Shown: positions 1-7,909 of the stretch, in pieces
How the letters are laid out: the number at the start of each line of letters is the position of its first letter
Numbering within the stretch: position 1 is the first letter of the stretch
NCBI GenBank assembly: GCA_009760855.2
Contig: WPIO01000106.1
Span: 637,501-650,000 of the forward strand
From: Cristatella mucedo
Lineage: Eukaryota > Bryozoa > Phylactolaemata > Cristatellidae
Reading direction: 5' to 3'
Length of the DNA: 12,500 nt
Program-made: the position numbers and the translations under genes
Notes under the pieces: model-generated
Told to the model about the DNA's origin: nothing
Database searches by the model: none
The model's input: only the letters and a program-made list of their open reading frames with translations

Positions 1-1
1 G

Positions 2-244
2 TGGTATCAACCTATTGTGGCTTGCATCCGCATGCACAATGGTGCTACCGTCTCTGTCCTCGTTCCCTACATTCAACTATTCCCACAGCTGCAGGCGAGT
101 GGAGTGAACAGGATCAGCAGCTATCTACCAGCTGGTCGCCGCGGAGGTTACGATGCACTATCGCAATCGTCTTTATTAGTCGCCTTTGCATTAAAAGAAA
201 AAGCCAACACAGCTCTAATACGTGCATATCTCTTACAGTTTTAA
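2..244 (+). other. Unrecognised open frame running in from the left edge
   Basis: One frame is open from the first bases of the window to a TAA at 242-244, about 80 codons, with mixed non-repetitive composition including hydrophobic stretches such as VSVLVPYIQLF. It could be the end of an exon or of a retroelement ORF that begins outside the window, but I recognise no domain or family. An overlapping plus-strand frame is also open for 109 codons, which weakens the coding case. No splice acceptor or other supporting signal is convincing. From here to about 560 I see nothing else except a short GGTTA-like stretch near 381-411. Confidence 0.12.
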
Positions 245-563
245 TAGACATAATGTACCCCTACAAGGGAACAAGTGAGCCACGGGTAGTCGAAGTTCCA
301 CCATCCCGTCTAATAGCCTCTAACGACTAACTAAAGACTAACCTCTGCACGCTCGTAATCGACCCATAAAATAGGCTAACGGTTAAAGGTTAAGAAAGGT
401 AGTAGGTTAGATGGTCCGTCGCAGTCGCTTATTGCACATATTTCTAACTCGGGGGCTCTGCTTTTCTTTACTTTCGATGTCAAAAGCTCGTTTTTCGTTT
501 TGTGACACTCGGCACTAACGTCACGTCTACATAGAATCCTCGGTTGGAGATTTGGAGCCGTAC

Positions 564-604
564 TCAGCCTCGGTATGGAGCCAGAGGCTCCATACCGAGG
601 CTGA
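564..604. repeat. Perfect 19-bp inverted repeat with a 3-nt loop
   Basis: Bases 564-582 are exactly complementary to 586-604, separated only by AGA at 583-585. The arm reads TCAGCCTCGGTATGGAGCC. It sits where the recognisable LINE coding sequence begins, so it may mark a fold-back or 5' inversion formed when the element inserted. It could also be a hairpin of independent origin or a read or assembly fold-back. The pairing is read directly from the sequence; its origin is inference. Confidence 0.9.
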
Positions 605-746
605 ACTGCTGCACCAGTTTCAGCCTCCTCGTGACGTCGGGTCCTGTATGGACAATAAATTGACTGTTCCATTCCTCCACTTAAAGACAGTTGGTGACAA
701 AAGCTTTAGCTCTGCAGGTCCTAGACTGTGGAACTCGCTTCCATAA
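603..746 (+). pseudogene. Reverse transcriptase C-terminal fragment (dead LINE ORF2)
   Basis: About 47 codons of LINE ORF2 remain, ending in the APRLWNSLP-type motif. The frame is intact from the hairpin at 564-604 up to the TAA at 744. There are no catalytic residues: the YxDD active site of reverse transcriptase would lie several hundred residues upstream and is missing. It cannot encode a working enzyme. Confidence 0.65.
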
Positions 747-887
747 TTCTTACGCAACGACAAATACTCTCCTGCTGTCGACTATGGCTCATTCTTTTCA
801 GCGGTCCTGAACTGCTACTTCCATGCTGCTCACTACCTCAACTGCTCTCCCGACTCTGCTATGCTTCCCACTTTCTTTTTGTTGCGT

Positions 888-1010
888 GAGATTACGTCTG
901 TTGGCTACCGACTACTTACCGAAAGCCACGTAGGCTGTGAGTGTGGTATACAAAACTCTCCTGCGTAACACCCGAATAGTCTGTATGGCTTTTTTGAGTT
1001 ACAGACGGAG
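888..1010 (+). repeat. Dispersed repeat A, LINE 3' region, copy 1
   Basis: This stretch aligns with 5266-5386 through shared blocks GTCTGYTGGCTACC, TGAGTGT, CTCYTGCGTRACACC and GGGTTACAGACGGAGA-like sequence. It lies just downstream of the LINE coding remnant, so it is probably the 3' untranslated part of that element. After GACGGAG the copy runs into an ACATTACATT tail. Confidence 0.65.
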
Positions 1011-1030
1011 ATACATTACATTACATTTAG

Positions 1031-1230
1031 GAGGGCTACGGGGCAATTGGCCCCCCATGGTCTCAGGGAAGTACCTACGTATATCCTGGGGCAGATTTCG
1101 CCTGGCCCCAGGCGCCAGGAGCAGTGTACCTTCCCCCAACCTGAAAAATCCTGACATTGGCCCCTGGCCAAACTACGACGGTGGAGCAATGATTAGCCTC
1201 AAAAGAGGGGGGATAATTTGCTAGCTTGCA
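1031..1230. other. GC-rich spacer with clustered short hairpins
   Basis: No gene is recognisable. The stretch carries several short self-complementary pieces: CCTGGGGC near 1089-1096 pairs with GCCCCAGG just downstream, TTGGCC CCT GGCCAA lies near 1158-1172, and a GGGGC..GGCCCC motif lies near 1038. These could be fragments of a hairpin-rich mobile element or chance pairing in GC-rich DNA. Confidence 0.3.
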
Positions 1231-1290
1231 CGTGCAGCTGCGATATGTACTATCGTAGGATTTTCGTAGGGTGGCGTTCTAATACTTCCC

Positions 1291-1353
1291 AGCACTTCCG
1301 TCTGGACCAGCTGAAAGCTGCAAAAGTGAGCTGGACCGACCGGAAGTCGTGCT
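1291..1353. repeat. Imperfect inverted repeat (about 22-25 bp arms)
   Basis: Bases 1291-1312 (AGCACTTCCGTCTGGACCAG plus CT) pair with 1329-1353 apart from a few small bulges and one or two mismatches. The loop is about 16 nt. It may be a remnant of a MITE-like hairpin element or of a transposon end. No target-site duplication could be defined. Confidence 0.55.
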
Positions 1354-1631
1354 GCCATCACTAGGTAAGTGCTGGACTATGCATACATAGAATCTGCGAG
1401 TGATTCATCAAGGGGGCATGCCAGCTAGGTCAGCAGACACCCAGGCCTGCCTACCAAAGTAAAAACCTTTTTCAACAATTTTTCAGCGATTTTCCATGGG
1501 TGCGAGTTCCATCTGCCTCTGCAACAACGAGAGCAGAAGTAACAAAGTAAGCCGCTCAGTGCCTCCATTTGGCCTAGGTGTGCTTGTGCGTGCTGACACC
1601 GTGCATGCCGCCACCAGAACACCACAACCAT

Positions 1632-1828
1632 GCCATGCATGTTGACACTGCATGTTACCGCTAAGCATACTGTTATGCTTTCTTGACAGCTCATGTTAAG
1701 TGCCTAGACAGAGAGTAAGTTATTTGAGAATGCTGCACAATGTAATAATATTATTATTATTACTCAGTGGAATAATATTAATAATATTATTACTCACAGT
1801 GGAATTATAATATTATTATTACTCCACA
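1632..1828 (+). mobile_element. Retroelement 3' tail, family T copy 1, with ATT-rich end
   Basis: The stretch from GCCATGCATGTTGAC through a stem-loop at 1663-1680 and GTTAAGTGCCTAGA to an ATT-rich end aligns with 2976-3117, and its second half aligns with 8466-8555. The order stem-loop, AAGTGCCTAGA block, then (ATT)n is typical of the 3' ends of L2/CR1-like LINEs and the SINEs they mobilise. All three copies lie on the plus strand. Only the tail is present; no coding part is visible upstream. Confidence 0.6.
1743..1828 (+). repeat. AT-rich minisatellite, three units of about 30-32 bp
   Basis: Three units end alike in ATTATTACTC followed by A or CACA, and units two and three begin with GTGG (1767 and 1799). 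Inside each unit is an imperfect AATAAT/ATTATT run that is itself partly self-complementary. It looks as if the ATT tail of the upstream retroelement was tandemly amplified together with a short flank. Confidence 0.75.
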
Positions 1829-2160
1829 CTGCCGAAGCTCAATAGTCACGTACGCGACAAACTGTACGGCAGGAATAGTGAGGAATTATCCAGCTTCTTG
1901 CTGTCAAAGCTCAGTGAACGCTTCACTTATGACAATATCAAAAACAGGAAGACTTAAGGCAGGGTCCGAGCACTCGACGATCCCGGTCACGTGGTGTGGA
2001 GTCCTTGCCCGACAGTAGGCCGGGCTCACCAGCTAGGCTGGGCTTATCACTAATCTCAGGACACCCGGGCCTGCATTGTAATGCAATGCTAAAATTGCTC
2101 GCGATTGTTTTGACGGCCACAAGTTAATAATAATTATGAAGATAGTGATAGTAAAATATT
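1829..2160. other. No gene seen
   Basis: This stretch is of ordinary composition. It contains a CACGTG-containing site near 1988 and a GCATTGTAATGC hairpin near 2073, but no open frame, repeat or signal I can support. Confidence 0.4.
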
Positions 2161-2496
2161 TGTGCAGTACCCTGAGAGAACTAAATCGGCGTCTAAGCAC
2201 TTGACTTATGTTTCTGGAAAGGAAGCAGACGGTAAAGGTAAGATAGAGTCCTGCTCGGGGTACAATCGGCTGCCCAGTCTGGAACGTGAAGTATGTGCTG
2301 CTGGAGATTGTCCCCTCGCCTCGTCAGCTGTGCAGTACCCTGAGAGAACTAAATCGGCGTCTAAGCACTTGACTTATGTTTCTGGAAAGGAAGCAGACGG
2401 TAAAGGTAAGATAGAGTCCTGCTCGGGGTACAATCGGCTGCCCAGTCTGGAACGTGAAGTATGTGCTGCTGGAGATTGTCCCCTCGCCTCGTCAGC
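2161..2496. repeat. Perfect two-copy tandem duplication, 168-bp period
   Basis: Bases 2161-2328 are repeated exactly at 2329-2496, beginning TGTGCAGTACCCTGAGAG and ending CCTCGCCTCGTCAGC. I saw no difference between the copies. The period equals 56 codons, so every frame is preserved across the join. On the plus strand a frame open from 2114 to a TAG at 2561-2563 reads through both copies as a repeated 56-residue, cysteine-containing segment. It has no in-frame ATG, so it would have to be an internal exon. Each copy also contains an AAAGGTAAGAT splice-donor-like site. It may be a recent duplication, the remains of a satellite, or an assembly duplication. Confidence 0.9.
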
Positions 2497-2975
2497 AGCA
2501 GCCATGCGAATGAGGCAGAGGCGGTCTAGCGTAACGTGTCGGACCAAGATGCATGCATCATAGCATCTGTCGTACCGTGAGATGGTGAAGAGTTTGAACC
2601 GCCGAGCTCCGATGGTTATATTAATAATCACTGTAGTAATTTTTTATAGTGCCATAAGAGAGCCGAATCTCTATCCAGAAGATTTACAGCTCGCCTCAAA
2701 AGAAAGATGGCGATCGTTTAACGTCACACCGACGTACTGCCTGCTATCGGACCAATCAGAGGCTAGATCTGGTCGGCCCTATCTCCAGCTTTAAAATTAG
2801 AGCGTGTCCCGCACTCCCCCAAGCATGGTAATACAAGCTTGAGTCCGTCCACTGCATTTCTCATGCAGTAATAACCCATTCAACCTTTAGCCTTTAAGAG
2901 CATAAAACCTGCTCCTGTTATAATCGTGGGACCCACATTAGCTCGGCTAACGGCATAACGCTTTCGACGTGCAGA
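2497..2975. other. Intergenic stretch, no gene seen
   Basis: I can support no coding frame here. The only notable item is a CCAAT/TTTAAAAT pair near 2752-2797, listed separately. Confidence 0.4.
2752..2797 (+). promoter_or_regulatory. CCAAT box followed by TATA-like TTTAAAAT
   Basis: ACCAATCAG at 2751-2759 matches the NF-Y (CCAAT-box) consensus, and TTTAAAAT follows about 38 bp later at 2790-2797, a plausible spacing for a core promoter. No recognisable transcript or coding frame begins downstream, so this may be chance or belong to a decayed element. Confidence 0.12.
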
Positions 2976-3117
2976 GCCCTGCATGTCGACGCAGTGCGTG
3001 TTACCACTAACCACGCGATCGTGCTTCCTTTACAGCATATACTAAGTGACTAGAAAGGAATCAATTTCTCTGATGGTGCTATGCATATTATGTATTATGT
3101 ATTCTTACTATTACCAA
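2976..3117 (+). mobile_element. Retroelement 3' tail, family T copy 2
   Basis: This aligns with 1632-1828: GCCCTGCATGTCGACGCAGTG, GTGTTACCACTAACCACG, CTTCCTTTACAGCATATACT and AAGTGACTAGAAAGG correspond block by block. It ends in a degenerate TATTATG/ATTCTTACTATTACC tail. The stem-loop at 3009-3026 occupies the same place as that at 1663-1680 but with different paired bases. Confidence 0.6.
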
Positions 3118-3738
3118 CGGTAGCAAAGCGGCGTTCGATTGCCTGCAGGTGGCGCTATGCGGCAGACGACTTCCGACAAGCTCGTTCACACTGCTTGCAG
3201 CAGCAGCTCTCGCTACTCGCTCTGACCCACCGAGGCTCCGAGGGATCGAGCTTTAATAATGGGAGCTTTAATAATGGCCAGGTCGTCACTCATTCAAATG
3301 ATCTTCGTTCCCTACATAATCGTATATCGCCCTGCTCATAAACCTTGGCTTATCGCGACCATTTCATAAGCGGCTCTCAGTTCAGAGTCAGTGGCCACAC
3401 TCGTGGCTCCATGGTCGAGGAGGCCATAGCACTCCGTTAGTGGGCAGTGGGCCGCCAGTCAGCCAGCCTAATGCACATTCCCTCATTTCAGCAGCCAGCT
3501 CGCGACTTCGGCCTTGTTCTTGAGAGAAGCCACCATACCGTATTAGCCGCACGTCTCCTCGGTCAGCCGCACCACTCGATACGCTAGCCTCGTTCTACAT
3601 TGTAGCGGCCTCGGGATCCGGCGATATCCCGGATATTGAGCTGCGTCGCTTGTCAGTCGAGCTCTCACAAAGTTTCCGAAACTCTAGATTCCGGCTCACC
3701 GAATTGGCGAATTCTGCTCATTCGAAAGCTCCTACACG
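3118..3738. other. Intergenic stretch, no gene seen
   Basis: I see no supported gene. A small exact tandem duplication of GAGCTTTAATAATGG lies near 3248-3277. The frame that is open at the right end is carried by the purine tract that follows. Confidence 0.4.
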
Positions 3739-3857
3739 AGGACGAGGAGGAGGAGGAGGAAGAGGAGGACGAGGAGGTGGTGGAGGAGGAGGTGGTGGAG
3801 GAGGAGGTGGTGGAGGAGGAGGAGGTGGTGGAGGAGGAGGAGGAAGAGGAGAAACAC
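3739..3857. repeat. GGA/GGT purine-rich tandem tract
   Basis: After a GAGGACGAGGAGG lead, units of GGAGGAGGAGGTGGT (15 bp, one with an extra GGA) repeat and end in GGAGGAAGAGG. In different frames this reads as poly-Glu/Val, poly-Gly, or on the minus strand poly-Ser/Thr, which is why several frames appear open. The G-rich strand could form G-quadruplex structures, and the near-pure purine strand could form triplex DNA. Confidence 0.85.
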
Positions 3858-4048
3858 ACTTCTGCTAGTGTCCATAGACAGGCTCCGAAAGGTACTACTC
3901 GATGAAGGGCATCCATTTTGCTTCAGTGCTAAGCTGACCGCCAAACTGTCGCTCCAAAGTAGAGCTGCGTCCAACTGAGCAGCTAGAGATGCCAAATCGG
4001 GTCGGGCCCACCAAGTCCTGCGATGCGGCGATGCGACGGCCGCAGCTG

Positions 4049-4075
4049 GAGGAGGAGCAGCAGCAGCAGCAGCAG
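4049..4075. repeat. (GGA)n/(GCA)n trinucleotide run
   Basis: Three to four GGA units merge into about six GCA units, followed by CTCTCTC. It is a short microsatellite. A (CGC)n stretch lies near 4138-4150. Confidence 0.7.
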
Positions 4076-4294
4076 CTCTCTCTACTTGTCACACGAAAGC
4101 TGGAGCCAGTAAATGCAGCTTCGCAATGAACTCAAGCCGCCGCCGCCGCGACGCTCCTCACTCCTCAGATCCCCAATCATCCCTCCACGCTCGTCGCAGG
4201 TCAGAGGTCAGCTATAGCGGTCGGAGGCTACCACTTCTAGCACAATGGAACGGCTAGGTATCTAGAGAACCCTCGCGGAGCTAACACTCATAAT

Positions 4295-4334
4295 GACAGG
4301 AGATACAAAGAAAAGTACAAAGAAATACAAAGAA
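4295..4334 (+). repeat. Short AT-rich tandem, TACAAAGAAA x3
   Basis: TACAAAGAAA occurs three times with 1-3 nt spacers. It is a minor local duplication with no assigned role. Confidence 0.6.
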
Positions 4335-4497
4335 AGCTAAATGAGCCAGCAGGAGACGATGCAGACGTTCCGACTATGCGTTCTCTTTCTTTCTCTTTCT
4401 CTCATATCTGTATCCGTATATATTTATATTTATACCCAGGTATATGTACATAAACTTGCACACAAACACATACGTCATGTTATACACATGTGTGCAT

Positions 4498-4501
<4 letters not shown>

Positions 4502-4543
<42 letters not shown>

Positions 4544-4555
4544 TATATATATATA

Positions 4556-4593
<38 letters not shown>
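4502..4593. repeat. (TA)n microsatellite with GTATA interruptions
   Basis: About 90 bp of TA is broken by two G-containing interruptions (near 4541 and 4555). It is flanked on the left by CA/TG-rich DNA (ACACATGTGTGCATACACA) and on the right by ACACACACGTGTGTGT, so the block is roughly self-complementary and prone to cruciform formation and slippage. Confidence 0.9.
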
Positions 4594-4598
<5 letters not shown>

Positions 4599-4672
4599 TA
4601 CACACACGTGTGTGTACTATCTGACCCTCACTCTCATTGCTTCGCGGAGCAGAAGCTGTGCTCGCTGTAACA

Positions 4673-4698
4673 AGCCAATCGAGACTCGCCGATTGGCT
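4673..4698. promoter_or_regulatory. Inverted pair of CCAAT boxes
   Basis: AGCCAATCG (4673-4681) and CGATTGGCT (4690-4698) are exact reverse complements 8 bp apart, giving two NF-Y-type CCAAT boxes facing opposite ways. A further ATTGG lies at 4923-4927. This could be part of a promoter, but no transcript start is recognisable. Confidence 0.2.
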
Positions 4699-5068
4699 CG
4701 TCGAGCGACGGCAGACGGGCGCCTGCAAGTACCGCTGGCGCCCGCCGCCGCTGGCGGCGGCGGCCTGTGTGTCAGCGGCCGATAAGGCTCGGCTCGTGGC
4801 ACGAGCGAGACGGCCGCTCGCGGCTCAGACCGGAAAGAGGGGCTTCGAGGCTACAGGACAGGCTGCCGCACAGCACGAGGCGACCCGAGCGACGGACGGC
4901 TCGACTGAGACGGTCTCACCTGATTGGACCGCTGGATAATGCAAAGCAGCTATCGGCCCGTTGTGCCTTTAAGATGTGGACAGACGATCTTCTTATCGAA
5001 TGCGTCGTGCGATCCTACAGCTGTGGAGAGCAATCCGAGGGCTAACACCGGGGGACTGCATGGACTCG

Positions 5069-5098
5069 GAGCTAGCGCTATTCGAGCTGGCGATATTC
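5069..5098 (+). repeat. 15-bp tandem pair
   Basis: GAGCTAGCGCTATTC is followed directly by GAGCTGGCGATATTC, two differences in 15 bases, and then by a partial third unit GAGATATTGG. Confidence 0.7.
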
Positions 5099-5265
5099 GA
5101 GATATTGGTGAGATGCTCAAGGCAGCTCAATGTCGCTGAATGCGGCAGCCCTTAGGCGTTTGCCACGCCCTATATTTGTCGCTCCGCTAAAGCGACGGGA
5201 CCGAACTTTCGACGGCTGTATGGCCTATAACTCGCTCTTCGACAAAAAATCTGCAGTCGCCCACC

Positions 5266-5386
5266 ACGAGATAAAGTCTGCTGGCTACCCCATGCTCACC
5301 AAAAGCCGCTTAGACCATGAGTGTAGGGACCCTCTTGCGTGACACCAGCTTAGTCTTCGTGGCTATGTGGGGTTACAGACGGAGAC
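5266..5386 (+). mobile_element. Dispersed repeat A, copy 2 (truncated LINE 3' region)
   Basis: This aligns with 888-1010 next to the LINE remnant, sharing GAGATWAMGTCTGYTGGCTACC-like sequence, ATGAGTGT, CTCTTGCGTGACACC, TTAGTCT and GGGTTACAGACGGAGA. No reverse-transcriptase coding sequence is attached, so this is either a strongly 5'-truncated copy or a non-autonomous relative using the same 3' end. It lacks the ACATT tail. Confidence 0.55.
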
Positions 5387-5489
5387 GTCACGTGACACGA
5401 CCGACCCAGAGAGGGAAGAACGAGAGAACCGCGAAGCCGCTCGGCAGCGATCGTTCGCGAAATCCAGTGAAAGCCGAGCGGCGTCGCAC

Positions 5490-6191
5490 ATGGCTGTTTT
5501 AAACTTTCGGGCAGACGCCAGTGACGTCAGACGCGAGTTGACTGGTACGCACACACGCACGTACGTACCGTACCGTCCAGCTCGCTCGTGCGTTGACGCC
5601 ATGCAGAGCCCCACGGAGCCAGAATTCACGGGGGAAGGTCAGAAAGATGTCCGAAAGGCTTGCAGCCAAGCACAACTCATCCACGAGCCAGACATCGATG
5701 CGGTCACCCCTGCTCACGAGTTTAATGTCGCAACGCTCTCACGGGCTCGCACGCAGGCATGCTCGCTCGCTCGCGAACGCATTACACCATTGAAAGACGC
5801 GTGGAGGCGTAAGCCCAAGGCTGAGACGAGAAGGTTTGGGGTCACTGTGTACTGGCCAGGGCAGGAGAGGATAGAATGTGCTGACAACGGATTGGTGTCC
5901 CAACGGCAGCGCACTGCCGCCTGTTTACACACTAACATTGCAGCAGGACATGGAGACGTCGGCCTAAAACAGGCAGGAATAATGAGAGTGACATGTCAGC
6001 TGCTCAATAGAGCAGACAGACACATTGGCCGTGTGTTAAGCCAAAGCAACACTTGTGCTCATGAGAGCTTGGCTTTTGCTCTGCTCTGCCAGCTAAACTT
6101 GATGACTCCCTCTGCTAGCAATTCTATTTCGATAGTGGATTTGCATATGCTACTGTTTAGTAGCATCGCAACAGCAGAACAGCAATGGTAG
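5490..6191 (+). CDS. Hypothetical open frame, 233 codons, no family recognised
   Basis: An ATG at 5490 opens a frame to TAG at 6189-6191, and the same frame is open without a stop upstream to 5367, inside the end of repeat A. Composition is mixed, without the homopolymers that explain most open frames in this window. The product would be basic and polar in its first half and carry a hydrophobic stretch near its C-terminus (about residues 195-225, including FALLCQLNL and LHMLLFSSIA). I recognise no domain, signal peptide or catalytic motif. At this base composition a frame this long is uncommon but can arise by chance. It could also be an exon of a lineage-specific gene or part of an unknown mobile element. 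From 6192 to about 6740 I see no gene, only a CTCTG-rich run near 6539-6565. Confidence 0.13.
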   Translation: MAVLNFRADASDVRRELTGTHTRTYVPYRPARSCVDAMQSPTEPEFTGEGQKDVRKACSQAQLIHEPDIDAVTPAHEFNVATLSRARTQACSLARERITPLKDAWRRKPKAETRRFGVTVYWPGQERIECADNGLVSQRQRTAACLHTNIAAGHGDVGLKQAGIMRVTCQLLNRADRHIGRVLSQSNTCAHESLAFALLCQLNLMTPSASNSISIVDLHMLLFSSIATAEQQW

Positions 6192-6538
6192 CCTGGTCAC
6201 AATCCCCGACTCATTCCCAATGTGGAACATAACTTAACTCCACCTACTCCGAGCTGCACGGTTCGCTGAGAAACTGTTCAGCGCCACTGAGAAGCCGACA
6301 TTGTCCTTCTTCGAGTCACGTGCTCGGCGCTTAAGTGCTGCAGCAGGGAAAGGCAACATGCTCGGTGCGGTATAGTTGCAACTAACTTATAGTTGCGACT
6401 TGGCCGTGCACGAGGCTGGCAGCCACATCCCGCACAACGACGACAATACTGCCATTCACCCTGGAGAGCGTCTCTTGAAGGGTAATGTCGGAGAGCGAGG
6501 GAATAATAGCTATCGACAGAAATCGGCCGAAGAACTGC

Positions 6539-6565
6539 TCGCTCTGCTCTGCTCTGCTCTTAGCA
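6539..6565 (+). repeat. CTCTG pentanucleotide run
   Basis: The sequence GCTCGCTCTGCTCTGCTCTG is followed by CTCTTAG. It is a short degenerate microsatellite. Confidence 0.6.
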
Positions 6566-6916
6566 TGCTCTTAGCCCCGAGCTCCGGCTGCCCTACTCAA
6601 GGTCAATGGTTCAGCTAACGGCGGTGGCGGCTGCAGCCTCCTGTGGCCGGTGCAGAAAGGACAGCTGCTGCGTCATGCGTCAGCGCTCAACGATAAACGC
6701 GACCGTGGCCGGCTGCCTCGAGCCGCAGTGTCAACAGGAAACTCTTGTTAAGTAAGAGCTCTCTCTCTTTTCTCCGACACGGCTCCACCTCTGCCCGTGG
6801 CTCTGCCCGGAAAGTTGTGTCGGCGTGTCGTGCCTATACGTCGCTGTCTCTCTTCTCTCTGTCTGTTGGTCTGTCGAGAGTATCTCTCTCTCTCCCTCAT
6901 TGTGTCTGTCTGACTC

Positions 6917-7168
<252 letters not shown>

Positions 7169-7909
7169 CGCCTTTATTCTTCCCATTTCTTCTCCTACCT
7201 AAACTCTGTCTTGTCTCTACTCTGGACCGCTCGGAGAACGTTTGCCCTTTGTGCCCGTTGGCTAGTGCAGGTGCGCCACCGCCGAGCAGCGGACGGACTG
7301 GCCAGGCCGAAAAGTCTACCGATCCCTTCCCTTACGGCAAATGAGCCACGTGAATGGAGCATCGAAGACAGTCAGATCGAGCCAATTGAGCCTATTACTG
7401 ACTGCAGCTCGCGACAATGAGGAGATAAAGCAGATAGCGGCTTCTCGTCCGGCGATCGGCCGGGGTGAACGAGAGCATTTAAGACTAGACACTGCACCAC
7501 TGAACCTCGATAGAAGCGCTCTCGCGGGCGCTCTGAATAGACGGCCACTTGCGACGACACTCACACGAGGCCGCCATGCCCGCCAGGCATGCGAAAGGCT
7601 GATGTGCATCCGGACTTGCGGCCGAGGCACACATGTGAACAGCCCAGCCCTCCCGCACACCCGCTCGTGGCGAACCTTGTCCGATCACACCTGCCTACTG
7701 TCGATCAGATGCCCTGCCTGCAATTATACAGGCTCGGACAAAGGACGGACTCGCCAGGTCGGTCGCATCGGCTGCTGACCAGATCCAGCCGGGCAACCAG
7801 AGGCATTGGAACCCACGGAGTGGGGCCACAGCCGGCGGCACTTCACCGAGGCCCACCGAGTTGCCACTCCCACTATCGAAAAACGTCGCACTGAGTGCAC
7901 GTTGCACAG

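Larger units (their letters stand above)
603..1030 (+). mobile_element. Truncated non-LTR retrotransposon (LINE), C-terminal end of ORF2 plus 3' region
   Basis: The plus-strand frame from 603 ends in GDKSFSSAGPRLWNSLP just before a TAA at 744-746. This block matches the conserved C-terminal end of reverse-transcriptase polyproteins in CR1/L2-like and related LINEs (GDRAFSVAGPRLWNSLP-type sequence), which normally lies a short way before the end of ORF2. If the TAA is read through, the same frame stays open to a TAA at 966 and includes a FFSAVLNCYF stretch of the kind that usually follows the motif, so the early stop is probably a decay mutation. The reverse-transcriptase core and endonuclease are absent, so this is a 5'-truncated dead copy. 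The 3' part (about 888-1010) recurs at 5266-5386, and the element appears to end in a short ACATT tandem near 1013-1028. The exact clade cannot be assigned from this fragment. Confidence 0.7.
4594..5265. other. GC-rich intergenic stretch, no gene seen
   Basis: Composition becomes CpG-richer, with a GGCGGCGG run near 4753. Several 60-100 codon frames overlap on both strands and none is recognisable. An inverted pair of CCAAT boxes lies at 4673-4698, and a 15-bp tandem pair lies at 5069-5098. Confidence 0.4.

Noticed and set aside
381-411. Telomere-like GGTTA repeats
   Set aside because: Only a few imperfect units spread over 30 bp. Not enough to call an interstitial telomere.
3636-3905. Acidic poly-Glu/Val frame and overlapping poly-Gly frame
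   Set aside because: Both are created by the GGA/GGT tract. All frames on both strands are open here, so openness carries no information.
4374-4785. Tyr-Ile-rich frames across the TA block
   Set aside because: TA dinucleotide repeats read as Tyr-Ile in all frames.
6148-6165. TGCTACT..AGTAGCA hairpin as a microRNA candidate
   Set aside because: A 7-bp stem with a 4-nt loop is far too short for a microRNA precursor.
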